Positions 1 to 10,930 of a DNA stretch of 64,000 nucleotides are shown here, piece by piece. How positions within the stretch are numbered: position 1 is the stretch's first letter; the number at the start of each line of letters is the position of its first letter. The notes below the pieces were generated by a model that was not told the origin of the DNA, did no database searches, and saw only the letters and a list, made by a program, of their open reading frames with translations. The translations under genes were made by a program, and so were the position numbers. Origin of the DNA: Hoplostethus atlanticus. Lineage: Eukaryota > Chordata > Actinopteri > Trachichthyiformes > Trachichthyidae. The stretch is from assembly GCA_034670405.1 (NCBI GenBank), contig JAXDDX010000048.1, forward strand, positions 62,001 to 126,000, given 5' to 3'.

Positions 1-1025
1 TGTCCGCACCGAGACCTGGCCATCACCATTGATAATGCTGTGGTGACGTCAACTCGGACTGTGAGGAATCTGGGTGTGACCCTGGACGACCAACTGTCGT
101 TCTCGGCAAACATCGCATCAGTGACATGCTCCTGCAGATTCCTCCTCTACAACATCAGGAGGATTCGCCCCTTCCTCACTGGACAAGGCAGCGCAGGTGC
201 TCATCCAGGCTCTTGTCATCTCCCGCCTGGACTACTGCAACTCCCTCCTTGCTGGTGCCCCGGCATCTGCCATCAGACCTCTGGAGCTTGTTCAGAAAGC
301 TGCAACTCGTCTGGTGTTCAACCGCCCCAAGTTCTCCCACACAACTACCCTTCTCCGTTCTCTACACTGGCTCCCTGTAGCGGCTCGCATCCAGTTCAAG
401 ACCCTGGTGCTAGCCTATAGGGCAGTGAAAGGAACAGCTCCTTCTTACCTCCAGGCTATGGTCAAGCCTTACACCCCCGCCCGACCACTTCGCTCTGCTC
501 CTAAAGGCGACTGGTTGCCCCGTCGCTCAGAGGCCCCTGCGGCCGATCTACACGGTCACGGCTTTTCTCTGTTCTGGCCCCGCAGTGGTGGAATGAACTC
601 CCAACTGATGTCAGGACAGCTGAGTCGCTGCCCATCTTTCGCCGCATGCTGAAAACCCACCTCTTCAAGAAACACTACCCTGACCCTTCCTCTTAGCCTT
701 GCCTATTTGTCGTCAATTATTTGTCTGGGCTCTTGTTTATTTCATACACTTATTTGTCTTAGCTCTTGCTTATTTGATTCACTTATTTGTCTTAGCTCTT
801 GTTTATTTGATTTTCTTATTTGTCTCATTTGTTTAAGAAAAAGTGGGTAGCTAAGTTATTGCACTTTTACCTTAGCACTAGTTATGCTTAGTTGCTTGTT
901 TAGGAAGGAAATGCACTTACGATTTCTGGTGACTAGTAGTTTTCTTGCCTACCTATGTTGAATGCACTTATTGTAAGTCGCTTTGGATAAAAGCGTCTGC
1001 TAAATGACTAATGTAAAAATGTAAT
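1..1025 (+). mobile_element. L2-clade LINE, 3' end (RT C-terminus plus tail)
   Basis: The element is truncated by the window edge. Positions 40-190 and 197-500, in different frames, read as the end of an L2-type reverse transcriptase protein, with RNLGVTLDDQL, then SRLDYCNSLLAG and LHWLPVAARIQFK, then a region ending near 700 in HLFKKHYPDPSS. At least two frameshifts separate these blocks, so the copy is dead. The 3' untranslated part ends in the segment TAAGTCGCTTTGGATAAAAG, followed by a short ATGTAA-type repeat near 1010-1025, a tail common on fish L2 elements. Family assignment is from recalled motifs; element class is confident, subfamily is not. Confidence 0.85.
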
Positions 1026-1330
1026 GACTCAGCTCTGTCTTCACCACCACGGTCAGATACAATGCCTGCATTACTACAGCCGAGGCACCTAACTAGCGGT
1101 CAATCTCACTATCCTTCTTACCCTGATTCGTGCATGAGACCCCGAGAATGTAACTGCTCACCTCTCACCTGGACGGGACAGGCCACCTTTTTTCAGGAAA
1201 GAACCATGACCTCAGACTTGGAGCTGATCCTCATCCAAACCGCATCACACTTGGCTGCAAACCACTCCAGTGCACATTGGAGATCCCAGTCTGATGAAGC
1301 CAGAACGACAACGTCATCTGCAAATGGCAG
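1026..1330 (-). mobile_element. Rex3/RTE-type LINE fragment (RT core)
   Basis: Read on the minus strand, 1326-1200 gives FADDVVVLASSDWDL followed by a segment ending in SKSEVMV. This is the catalytic FADD block of an RTE-clade reverse transcriptase. Further along, 1160-1030 matches the downstream block in mixed frames (GVL.T.EG, RRIGAASAVM-like DNA, then a VVVK.ELS-like end). Stops and frameshifts are present, so it is a relic. It abuts the end of the preceding L2 copy, implying one inserted beside the other. Rex3 is the usual teleost RTE family; the subfamily is inferred. Confidence 0.75.
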
Positions 1331-1446
1331 AGATGTATGGGGTGCCGTTTACAAAATAAACTATTCCAATTGTGGGAAGGGCGGTTTTATTTTCAACAGC
1401 AATAATACGACCGGTGTTGACAGCCGTGTGTAGCGCTCGGCGCACG

Positions 1447-2385
1447 CACCTCCCCCTCTCCTGGCAGGCCAGCCGCGGAGCACCAAGGCCACCAGTCCGC
1501 CAGGCTTCCAGGGGCATCCCGCCCTAACGCCGACTGGCAGCCCTTCCAGGCTGCCTGCGGAGCTCGGCCCCACTCAGTCTCTCTCAGCGCCCCTCACCTC
1601 CATCCCGGCAACCCTGCCGCGGACCTCGCTCGGTTGCTGCTGCTGGTCTCGTTCTCTCCGCTCCATACTGCAGACAGTCGACTCCCTCGTCTCCTGTCAG
1701 CTCATACACTCCGTCAGCCTCTCACACTGACGCACGCTTCCTCACACATTCACACACAGGTTAAAAGGCTTGGCTGCAATCAGCCCCAATTGGCCGCAGC
1801 TGTGCTGGGTCCAGGGAGAATCACTGACTCGACTCTCACCTGGACCCAGCCTACGCCTCACCCACTCCCTCCCCCAGTCTGCCACATACCCCCACCACCA
1901 AACTGAGGCCGGGGAGCCGTCCAGCCAAAGCCCAGCTACACCTCCCTCTCTCCCGGCAGGCCAGCCGCGGAGCACCAAGGCCACCAGTCCACCAGGCTTT
2001 CAGGGGCGTCCCGCCCCAACCCTGACTGGGCAGCCCTTCTAGGCTGTGCCCGGCTGCATCGTCCGTGGAGCTCGTCGCCGCTGGTGACGGCCGCTTTCCC
2101 ACACCGTCTCTCTCAGCGCCCCTCGCCTTCGTCCCGGCAACCCCGCCGTGGACCTCGCTTGGCTGCTGCTGTTGGTCTCGTTCTATCCGCTCCATACTGC
2201 AGACAGCCGACTCCCTCGTCTCCTGTCAGCTCATACACTCCGTCAAGCTCTCACACTGATGCACGCTCGCTCACACAGTCACACACAGGTTAAAAGGCTT
2301 GGCTGCAATCAGCCCCATTTGGCCGCAGCCATGCTGGGTCGACTCTCACCTGGACCCAGCCTACGCCTCACCCACTCCCAGGTGG
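1447..2385. repeat. Tandem duplication of a GC-rich block of about 0.5 kb
   Basis: Two direct copies lie head to tail, at about 1447-1889 and 1936-2385. Landmarks occur twice: CCGCGGAGCACCAAGG (1474 and 1966), CTCCATACTGCAGACAG (1661 and 2190), TTAAAAGGCTTGGCTGC (1761 and 2290) and CCTGGACCCAGCC. The offset is about 492 bases at the left and 529 further on, so the second copy carries an extra piece of about 37 bases. The C-rich frames in it show no codon signature. It is probably part of an unclassified repeat. A piece of its start (CAGTCCGCCAGGCTTCCAGG) recurs at 28518. Confidence 0.8.
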
Positions 2386-2444
2386 GAATGTAGATACCAG
2401 GGGCCAAATGTATAAACCATGCGTAGGCACGAAAAGTGTACTTA

Positions 2445-2605
2445 CGCCACTTTCCACGCAGGTTCCGAATGTATAAAAATCCACGGGTGGCGAGAATGTG
2501 CGTACTGGTACGCATCTTTCACACCGCCACTTTCCACGCAAGTTTCCGAATGTATAAAAATCCACGGGCGGCAAGAATGTGCGTACCGGTACGCATCCTT
2601 CACAC
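2445..2605. repeat. 80 bp direct repeat, two copies
   Basis: CGCCACTTTCCACGCA begins at 2445 and again at 2525. Each unit runs through GAATGTATAAAAATCCACGG and a GTACGCAT motif next to a palindromic TACTGGTACG/TACCGGTACG core. Copies differ by a handful of bases. The repeat probably belongs to the subterminal region of the adjacent Harbinger remnant. Confidence 0.85.
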
Positions 2606-2947
2606 CATGCGTACCATAAACATTTTTTTTTGAGTCAGATTAGTGTGATGTTGCGAGTTGGAAAAAAGGATAATAAAAGTGTGAATTTGGGTGACATTTT
2701 ATTTAGAGCTTTTTTCTTTCACTACATTGTGTTAGGATGTAATCTATAGTTTAAAAAACCTTCACTATGATTACATAGTGATGCGTGAGTGGTTAACCTT
2801 TTTTTGACAAGCCTTCACTTCGTTCTATCTTTGTCACTATGCATTATAATAATTATAATGATAATGATCTTTATATAAATAAAGATTATTCTGTATTATT
2901 GGGGAGTAAGAATAACCTACACTATATAAAGGCTGTAGCCATGCATA

Positions 2948-3345
2948 ATGGCTGTGCCAAATGATACAATCACTGCTTTGGCGTTGCTGGAAGATATTGC
3001 TATTGCGCAATTTAGGCGAGAACTATTCTTCAGAGGCCGTACTGATTTTCTGGCCCATGATGATGGCTAATGCGCCGCTTTGGATTTCCAAGAGCTGTTC
3101 TCTTGGCCAACATCAAAATGCAATTTGCAGCGACATCCGGTTTCCCAAATGTAATATATGTGTATAATATTTTATACCCTCAGGTGACAATGGGTATGCA
3201 TTGAAGCCATGGCTACTTATGCCATTTACAAACCCCCAGAGTGCACAACAGACGCGCGCTCTGTGGTAGAGCGTTGCATTGGGCTTTTAAAAGGGAGATG
3301 GTTTCAGTTACTTTCTGCCATTCAACTTGTTTCATTTGGTTGGTA
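2948..3345 (+). pseudogene. HARBI1-like transposase remnant
   Basis: Translation of about 2950-3060 gives AVPNDTITALALLEDIAIAQ and FRRELFFRGRTDFLAHDD, the N-terminal signature of fish Harbinger transposases. About 3080-3160 continues with RFGFPRAVLLANIKMQFAA. About 3187-3300 gives GDNGYALKPWLLMPFTNPQS, the conserved GDxGYxLxPWLLTPF block of the DDE catalytic domain. At least two frameshifts and a large internal deletion separate these pieces. In active elements the product acts in the nucleus with the Myb-like partner; this copy cannot make it. Confidence 0.75.
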
Positions 3346-3440
3346 ATGCCAGAGCTTAGGCTTCCAAATAATACGCGTTTTCTTCTGTCATTTTGATCAA
3401 CCATTATTTCAAGTTCACAGTCGGTAAAATTGCATTTCTT
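3300..3440 (-). pseudogene. Harbinger Myb/trihelix-like protein remnant
   Basis: On the minus strand from about 3440 the frame reads KKKCNFTDCELEIMVDQ, then RKRVLFGSLSSGITNQMKQ, then VEWQKVTE. The spacing of FT..E.E.(L/M)V, FG..SSGIT and WQ.V is that of the DNA-binding protein encoded beside Harbinger transposases. It lies immediately downstream of, and convergent with, the transposase remnant, which supports the pairing. The C-terminal part is not recognisable. Confidence 0.6.
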
Positions 3441-3650
3441 CTTCTTCTATTGCTTCTTAATGCTTCCACCGTTTCTCTTCAAAACTAAACTAAATGCTGG
3501 CCCTTTATGCTGGTGTGTTGGAAGCCATTTATGGTAAATTGTGGGCATGGTCAGAAGGCTTGTGCACGTGCGCAAAATTTTAGGATGATTGGCCCAATCC
3601 CAATGTCCGGACTCACGGACTCTGAAGCGCGCACGAGTTTGGTTGTTCAC

Positions 3651-4084
3651 ACCTCTCTCTCTCTCTAAATAAATAAAAACAAAAAAATTACATACAATCT
3701 CTCTGTCTGCTTGTGTGTGCGCCTGCTCGTCTCTCTCGCTCTCTGTTTAGACACAGACGGTAAAAGTTTAGACACATATGTATAATATATAAACTGGATA
3801 TCCAACGCAATCATCAATCAGGGTGTTTTATTGCAGGCCGCGGCCATTCCTCGCCATTCGGCACGGCCACATTGGTTAACATGGGTGCTGAAAGTTTTTT
3901 TTGTCGCCGTTCCGCGTCCGGTGTGATCCCGGCCTCACCTGGTAAATGCTTGAGTGCGAGAGGCTGAAAGGGCTCGAAATTGTATACATACGAATGGGAC
4001 AGCAACATTGCAGTGCAATGTTGCAGTAGAAACCAGCGTAGGTGCAAGGAAGGGGACAAGGATCAGTTCAGGAGGGCCATATTA
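3651..4084. other. Unclassified intergenic DNA with CT-rich stretches
   Basis: CT-rich low-complexity DNA occupies 3650-3740 (CTCTCTCTCT and TCTCTCGCTCTCTG). A moderately GC-rich stretch of about 230 bases (3835-4070) precedes the end of the Rex1 element. It contains a short palindromic AACATTGCAGTGCAATGTT at 4003-4022. No protein similarity was recognised. Confidence 0.6.
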
Positions 4085-4304
4085 TACCCCAAATTCAAAT
4101 TCAATTTGTCACATACACAATATACAGAGTCCAATGCGCAGTGAAATGCTTAGAGTACCTATTCTGGCTAAAAAACATAAAACAAGCAATTTAATAATGA
4201 TAAAATGAAGATTAAGATTAGTAGTACACAAAAATTGACTGTACACATAGTGCAATAGGTAAGTGCAATGCGCGTGTGTGTGAGTGTGGAATGGGGGGGG
4301 GGGG

Positions 4305-5956
4305 CTAGGCACAGTCCTTGTTCAGCAGGCGGATGGCCTGAGGGAAGAAGCTCTTCCTCATCCTCTCTGTACTTGCCCTCAGGCATCGATACCGCCTTCC
4401 TGAGGGTAACAGAGAGAAGAGTCTGTTGCTGGGGTGGCTGGGCTCTTTGAGGATCTTGTTGGCCTTGGACCTGCACCGCTTGGTGTAGATGTCCTGCAGG
4501 TTGGGGAGGGTGGTTCTGATGGTTCGCTCAGCTGAGCGGACCACCCTCCTAAGGGCCAGGTAGTCCTTCTTGGTGCTGCTGCCCATCCAGGTGGTGAGAG
4601 ATGGTAGAGACGCTGTCGGGCCTTCTTCACCAGGGAGTTGATGCGGCAGGACCATGTTAAGTCCTGTGTAATGTGGACTCCGAGATATTTGAAGCTGTCC
4701 ACCCTCTCCACCTGAGCCCCGCTGATGCTGAGTGGATGGTAATCCCTCTGCTGCGTCCTTCTGAAGTCCACAATCAGTTCCTTGGTTTTGCTGATGTTCA
4801 GCAGGAGATTGTTCTCCTGGCACCAGGTCTCAAGGTGGTTGATCTCCATCAGGTAGGCCGTCTCGTCATTATTGGAGACCAGGCCCACCATGGCTGTGTC
4901 ATCAGCAAACTTGACAATGATGTTAGAGTCTGAAGTGGCCGTGCAGTCGTAGGTGCATAGTGAGTACAGCAGAGGGCTCAGCACGCAGCCTTGAGGGGCT
5001 CCGGTGTTGAGGGTGAGGAGGGATGAGACATGGTGGCCCACACGTACTACCTGTGGTCTGCTGGTCAGGAAGTTAAAGACCCAGTTGCACAGGGAGGGGT
5101 GTAGACCTAAGTCTCTCAGCTTGGTAGCCAGTCTGGAGGGGATTATTGTGTTAAACGCTGAACTGTAATCGACGAACAGCATTCTAACATAATTCCCCCT
5201 CCTGGTGTCAAGGTGGGCTAGGGCTGTATGAAGTATGTAGGCTATGGCATTGTCCGTGGATCTATTAGGACGGTATGCGAATTGCAGGGGGTCTAAGGTA
5301 GCAGGCAGGGAGGATGTGATGAAGCTTTTGATCAGCCTCTCAAAACACTTCATCACCACAGATGTAAGGGCTATGGGGCGATAGTCATTTAAACAGCTAG
5401 GCTTGGGCTTCTTAGGGACAGGGACTATAATTGACTGTTTAAAGCAGGTGGGGATAATAGACTGTGAGAGGGAGAGGTTGAATATTACCGTGAACGCAGG
5501 CTCTAGTTGGTCAGCACAGGCTTTTAGGACGCGTCCGGTGATGCCATCTGGTCCGGCTGCCTTCCTGGTGTTTACACTCTTGAATGACCTCCTCACGTCA
5601 TGCTCCGTCACGGTGAACGCCCCCTCCTCTCTGCCGAGAGATATGCTAGCTTGTCAGCTATCAGCCTCGAAGCGCGCATAAAAGTTATTCAGTTCATCGG
5701 CCAGAGAGATGTCAGTATTCACCATGGGTGTGGGTGCTTTATAGTCTGTGATGTTCCGTAGTCCCTGCCACAAGCCTCTGGTGTTATGCTGCTGAAGTTG
5801 TAGTTCCAGCTTCTCCCCATAGCGTTGTTTTGCCTCCTTTACTGCTCTACGGACGTTATATGAGGCAGCTTTATATTCGTCCATGTTCCCGGTTTCAAGC
5901 CCCATGTTATAGGTAGCAGTGCAGGACTTCAGAACGTCGCGAATAGTTTTATCCAC
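4305..5956 (-). pseudogene. Rex1 reverse transcriptase region
   Basis: About 5956-5660 encodes the linker (VRRAVKEAKQRYGEKLELQL and LADELNNFYARFEA). The frame from 5611 runs through the RT fingers and palm: [50 protein letters not shown] (first catalytic Asp), [15 protein letters not shown], then [13 protein letters not shown] (catalytic FADD). The thumb follows ([23 protein letters not shown]). A frameshift near 4620 moves the C-terminus to the frame containing [20 protein letters not shown] and FFPQAIRLLN. Catalytic residues remain, but the protein is broken. Confidence 0.85.
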
Positions 5957-6018
5957 CCACGGCTTCTGATTGGGAAATGTCCTGATCGTAATTTCGGGAC
6001 TATGTTGTCAGCTAATTC

Positions 6019-7146
6019 CTAAATAAATCCCACGACCGCTTCCGTAAACACGTTGATGTCATCAGAGCTGCGCTGGAACACGTCCCGAGCTGTCTGTGTT
6101 TCCAGGGCGACCTGTAGGTCAGCCTCTGATTGGTCAGTCCATCGCGTCACCTCTCTCTGCACCGAAACTGCTTGCTTCAGCCGTTGTTTATATTTTGGCA
6201 TAAGGAAGATAGCAGCATGATCGGATTTTCCGAATGGAGGGAGAGGCTTAGCTTTGTAGCCGTCCTTGAAGGGTGAGTAGCAGTGATCCAGGGTCCTTCT
6301 CCTCTGGTGGGGCACTTTATGTGCTGCCGAAGGTCCGGTCTCACTTTCTTGAGGTTAGCCCTGTTAAAATCCCCGGCCACGATGAGGGCTGCATCCCGAT
6401 GGTTAGCCTGATAGCTAGTGAGAGCCTCATGTAGTTCAGTCAGAGCAGTGTCAGTGTCCGCTTGAGGTGGAATATAAACGGCACTTATGATGACTGAGGT
6501 GAACTCCCGAGGGAGGTAGAATGGGCGACATTTGATTGTCAGGAGCTCCAGGTTGGGCGAGCAGGAATGTGCGAGAGTAGCGACGTTCCTGCTGTCGCAC
6601 CAGTTGTTGTTTACCATCAGCCTCCCCACGACTTGCCAGACTCTCCCGTTCTGTCCATACGTTGAACCGAGAGGTGGTTGTACGGCATGGTCCGGTGTCA
6701 CCGGCGTCAGCCATGTCTCGGTAAGGCAGATGATGTTGCAGTCCTGTATGTCCCTCTGGTATTTTATCCTGGCCCTGAGCTCATCCAGCTTGTTCTCTAG
6801 CGACTGGACGTTGGCTAACAGGATACTAGGCAGTGGTGGGCAGTATGCCCTATTCCTCAGCCTGTTTCTAATGCCGGCTCGTTTCCCTCTGGGCCTCTTC
6901 CGCGGCTTGGGGTTAGCGCGTTCACTGTTGTTGTTATCGGCTATCCACACGATCTCATCGGGCCAAGTTGGATCGGGTGGCAAACTTACGGAGAGACAGT
7001 GCAAGTTGCCTATATCTATCAGTGTCTGTTTGTCGTATGTAACACGAGATAGTACAGGTAGAGTTAATAAGTTTAGTACCACAGACAGGACAAACAAACA
7101 AAATACCGGAGCAGGTACTACGGCTGCCGCACTCACCGGCGCCATC
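6019..7146 (-). pseudogene. Rex1 endonuclease (APE-like) region
   Basis: The likely start is the Met at 7146 (MAPVSAAAVVPAP). After a basic segment (KPRKRPRGKRAG) come the recognisable endonuclease blocks: LLANVQSLENKLDELRARI, IICLTETWL (catalytic Glu), VIISAVYIPPQAD, LIVAGDFNRANL (catalytic Asp/Asn) and, after a frameshift, KSDHAAIFLMP (catalytic Asp-His). In this clade the enzyme nicks target DNA to prime reverse transcription. The reading frame is interrupted at least twice, so no intact protein is made. Confidence 0.8.
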
Positions 7147-7290
7147 TTTAGGCCAGATAGGCAAACCCCACTTAGTAACATTGGAATACTTAGCATTGAG
7201 GCCAGGAGAGCCAAGTCACTGAACCTGGATGATTTTGTCAAATGTTTTGCCAGCCCCCACCAAAACAGAAGAATCAAACTATTTTAATCC

Positions 7291-8472
7291 TTTGAGGTGT
7301 GAGGCTTTATTTTTTGATTTCCCTCTTTTTTAATTATCTTACACTCAGTGATTTTAAACACATTTGCGATTGTATTTTTTTTTTTTCAATCACAATTACT
7401 GTAAATTTGCAAAATTGTTATTTAACTATTAACTAACTAGTAAGTGTAAAATAGTTATTAGTTTTATTCTCTATAGTTATTCTCATATGTATCAGTATAT
7501 TAATCTGCTGTTAATAGTGCTGTTAATATGTAAAGTTGTAATTTATGTATGTTGTTTCAATATGTATGTTGTTTGAATTCTATCAATAAAAAAATGTTAA
7601 TTTGTAAAACTATTAGTATACAGTATATGATTTATATTAAGGGTAGGTTGTATAAATACATGTTTTTGCTTCATGCTTCTGCTGTGCGTGTAACCATAGC
7701 CAAATATATATGGTAAGTATATATGGTAAGCCTTTATTGCCGGCCCCCCTCCTCCAACTCTGTGCCCCACCTTTCAAAATGTTCTAGAATCGCCCCTGAG
7801 AATGTGGACAAGGGGGGCTCGAGTATCAGGCTTGGTGCATAGCTTGGACATCAACAGCCATCCCAAGCCAATAGAAGTTCCAGCGCAGCAGTGACAGGGA
7901 TTTCTCCAAACCCTGGTGCCCTGAGCATAATATGTCTCCCAGAGGGCCTGAGTATGGTTCTGTGGAACTACAGTCTGCGACACAGTCTCATGGGTTAGCG
8001 GAGCACATATTCCACAGCAGTCAATCAGTCAATGAATTGCAACCGTGGCCACTGGCTGAGCAGTTGCATGGTCTGGTTGCTCCTCTCTGGGGCCCTGGGG
8101 GGTGTCCCGCACCTTGACGGCCTCCAAGGTGGCACCCCCCTCCTGTAAACCTCACCACCTTGGAGGTGAGGTTTTGTCAGTCCCAGGGGAATGACCACGG
8201 CAGCCCCGCCCCTCTCTTGAGCCTGTCTCTGTTGTGCTGGTCTCCTGTCCTCCGCTTGAAAAAGTAAGAAGTAAAACAAAAAAGTTAAATTTGTTTCCCG
8301 GTCACAAATATTTCTATATTTCAAATAACCTACAATTGGTGTTGTGTCGAATTGTAGTAGTGTACCACTATCAGTATACCACCACTTAAGTATAAATTAA
8401 GTATAAGTAATAAGTAATACAGTAGAAATTATTATATATTATCATACTTATTATACATTATTATATTATCTT

Positions 8473-8512
<40 letters not shown>

Positions 8513-8870
8513 TTCTAATGTTTAAAACACTTATTAGATCAAATAACCTTAACAGTAAGTCAATGAACAATACAATTAATCAAATAAGAGAACCCAAATT
8601 TCAATATATATAGTAACGTAAGTATAGTATATTTCAATTATTATTTTTATTAATAATAATATTGTATTCATTAGAAGAAATGGTGGCAAATGGCAAATGG
8701 TGACATGATTACAATGTTTTATAAGTTAATGGTGCATCTGTGGTGATGGTATTGTTAAATATTTGTAGACCTATCCATGCTTAGTGTTAATGCAGTGTAT
8801 TTATTCCAGCTTTGTATTTGTAATTACAGTGTTTATTTTCTTAAAAAAAAAATCTTATTTTCTACTATTT
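7291..8870. other. AT-rich intergenic DNA with one GC-rich unclassified block
   Basis: 7291-7735 and 8330-8870 are AT-rich with no coding signature. 7740-8260 is C/G-rich and contains on the minus strand a 99-codon open frame (8324-8025). Its sequence (AAVVIPLGLTKPHLQGGEVY) I do not recognise, and an old retroelement piece is possible. Two tandem ATATATGGTAAG units lie at about 7705-7730. Confidence 0.5.
8473..8511. repeat. (TAA)n microsatellite
   Basis: About 12 perfect TAA/AAT units lie within a broader AT-rich stretch. Confidence 0.95.
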
Positions 8871-9900
8871 TGCAGCTTGAACACCAATGCAGTGGACATG
8901 TAAGTACTTTTGTGTGTGAAAGGAGAGGGCACTTATTGAAACATTATAGATTGAAACATGGTGGCTACACAAGGACATCACGCTTGCCATGTCTTCATAA
9001 AGAGTGCCGTTGCACATTTAAAGGGGGGGTATTTTACTCGTTTTGGGCTATTTAAAACTGTTTCCAGGGGTCTTGACAAGATGTTTTCAAAAAAAAATAA
9101 AAAATCCTAAAACCAGCTTCTGTGGTGTGTTTCAGTCTCTCATTTTCTCCGTTGTAAAGAACAGGCTGTTTTGAGGGCGTGGAGGTTGTATGTAATGAGC
9201 ACTGCTCTGATTGGCCGCCTCACACCTCACTCATGGCGTGAGGTGGCCAATTGCCTGGCGGAGGCGGAGAGCAGAGCGCTCATGCTGCTCAAGGTAAACA
9301 AATAAGCTTGACGCAGAAATGTACCATAACCATGGCGGCCGCTCCAGAACCAACACTTTGAGCCGGACACTGACCCAGCTGAGCGGTTCCACTTAGTTTC
9401 TCAATGATAACAATTCTGTGTAATATTGTACTTTTGTGCGTTTGTTTTGTGTATGTGGGTGTGTGAGCGACGCTCTCTGCTGTAGCTGGTCTGTTTATGG
9501 CTCATGTCCATAAGCTTATTGAATACAATTTGCAGACAAGCTAGGATTAACAATTTTGTTGAGCTAGTTAGCCAATATATTATTGGATGTAACCTATTTG
9601 CATCCAAACAGCGCAGCACACACAACCAAACGCGATTGTACGAACGGTGGCTAAAGTTTACCGAGCCGGACACGTTTGACAGACTTATAAAACAGACAGT
9701 GGTCACAACAAATAACTTTAAGAGGAGTCCTGACTCCAACCAATAACTTTAAAAGATGTGTCCTGACTCCAGTTTTAGTCTTCTTACTTCTTCCACACCC
9801 AACAAGCCCGTGGCTAGCCCTGCTAGCTCGTTAGCTAACCAGCAGTCGAATATACTAACCAGAATAATTTGTAAATTAAATCAAAAGATGGTGACACTTA

Positions 9901-10650
9901 TGCCGGGATCAGACTACACAATATTTTTGTCTGTTACGATGGTCACTGTGTCAGATTAGGCGATATAGAGTGATAAATTCGTGCCGTGTCTTGTCCGACA
10001 GACATGACAGACTACACGTTGGTCACCGACCAATAATCGCTTGCTGACATGCGTCATGTCATCGGAAAGCAGGTGCTAACAAGAATGTAAACAAACAATG
10101 GCGTCCGAAGTGGTATGCATGATATTAGCTGTCTTGTGTTCTGAAAAGACAAAAAAAAAAGAAAAAACGACTGTGGACCCGTTCTTGGGTCACATGAAGA
10201 GAACAGTATGGGTTGTCAATCCTTCAAAGAGAACTTGAGGTAAAAATAACGATGTTTTAGCCTGTAGTGAAACCTAAATGTAGCTAGCTGGCTAGCCTCC
10301 ACAGCTCGACAAACCTTTCCTCTGTTTCATAGTTCCACCTAGCGGCACCAACAACTTAATTTCTCTTTCGCTTCGCCATGTTTGTTTATAGCGCTCCGTG
10401 CTCCTATTGGTAAACGTCACGGACGAGACGGAACACGTCGTGGACGGCAAAAAATAATTCTAACATGCTAGTCTTTTGTCGGGACGTCGTGAGGCGTCCC
10501 AGATGCGGCGTCGGTTGTCATCCACTATGTTACACTACACAACATAAAATGATCGATTGTTGCACCCTGTCGTTCCCGAATCGACCCGACGCCCTACGTC
10601 TGCCGAATCGGGCTATAATCGGCCTGATATCGTGTAGTCTGAACCCGCCA
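9901..10650 (+). mobile_element. 750 bp PIF/Harbinger element nested in the TTAA transposon
   Basis: The terminal inverted repeats are TGCCGGGATCAGACTACAC at 9901 and GTGTAGTCTGAACCCGCCA ending at 10650 (17 of 19 match). TTA is directly repeated at 9898-9900 and 10651-10653, the 3 bp target duplication of this superfamily. Internally only the first transposase exon survives. It is a deletion derivative that must have been mobilised in trans. Confidence 0.85.
10098..10239 (+). pseudogene. HARBI1-like transposase first-exon remnant
   Basis: From ATG at 10098 the frame reads MASEVVCMILAVLCSEKTKK, a lysine run, then RLWTRSWVT, an in-frame stop, and REQYGLSILQRELE. It ends at a possible donor (GAG|GTAAAA, 10239). 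The (R/K)RxWxRxWxxRRExxGxxxxLxxEL pattern is typical of Harbinger transposase N-termini and agrees with the TTA duplication of the host element. Confidence 0.65.
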
Positions 10651-10738
10651 TTACAGATTCCAATTTTGTAGATGGGTCACGTACCTTATGAATTGCTCCA
10701 TCTTTAAGCGTCAATTTAGATGCTAATCCTGCCGTTGC

Positions 10739-10930
10739 TCAAGTAGTCCGAGGAGTGCTCATCACACACACAAAAAATTTGCTAACTGTAGCTGGGACGT
10801 TGCCGTTAAAAATAAAATGTATCCGCTCTGTCCTGGCATTTTCGCGTGTTGGGAGTCTGTGCAGGGATCTGTGTTGCTGCCTGCATCCTACAACAGAACA
10901 ACTGGAGAGTTGGGATATGGCCGTAGACAT
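10739..10930 (-). pseudogene. THAP-like zinc-finger N-terminus of a transposase
   Basis: From the Met at 10930 the frame reads CSVVGCRQQHRSLHRLPT, then RTERIHFIFNGNVPATVSKF and FVCVMSTP. After a stop or frameshift, GLASKLTLKDGAIHKVRDPS follows (about 10720-10660), up to the nested Harbinger element. The C-x4-C start, the RLP motif and the later xKxGAxPxxRDP-like block resemble the THAP-type fingers of fish transposases. Beyond 10650 the frame is not recoverable. Confidence 0.5.

Larger units (their letters stand above)
2401..3650 (+). mobile_element. Decayed PIF/Harbinger DNA transposon with both of its genes
   Basis: This block holds remnants of the two proteins that define Harbinger elements. 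A HARBI1-like transposase lies on the plus strand (about 2948-3345) and a Myb/trihelix-like DNA-binding protein on the minus strand (about 3440-3300), arranged tail to tail. The left flank contains an 80 bp direct repeat with the motif AATGTATAAAAATCCACGGG. Exact termini were not found, so the boundaries are approximate. Both reading frames are broken and no activity is expected. Confidence 0.6.
4085..7290 (-). mobile_element. Near full-length Rex1/Babar LINE (broken)
   Basis: The element runs on the minus strand from about 7290 to a 3' tail at 4085-4110 (rc GTGACAAATTGAATTTGAAT, preceded by rc CACTGCGCATTGGAC). It contains an APE-type endonuclease region (about 7146-6030), a linker, and a reverse transcriptase (about 5611-4310). 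It is about 3.2 kb long, near the usual size for Rex1. Frameshifts occur in the endonuclease (around 6700-6730 and 6310) and near the RT C-terminus (around 4620). This is the longest of five Rex1-type pieces in the window and the most diverged. The others have a CTTGAATCTTGAA tail. Confidence 0.88.

Noticed and set aside
3651-3740. CRISPR-like or regulatory array
   Set aside because: It is simple CT-rich low-complexity DNA without repeat-spacer structure, and the genome is eukaryotic.
6532-7287. 251-codon plus-strand open frame
   Set aside because: Shadow of the Rex1 endonuclease region on the opposite strand, which has the conserved motifs.
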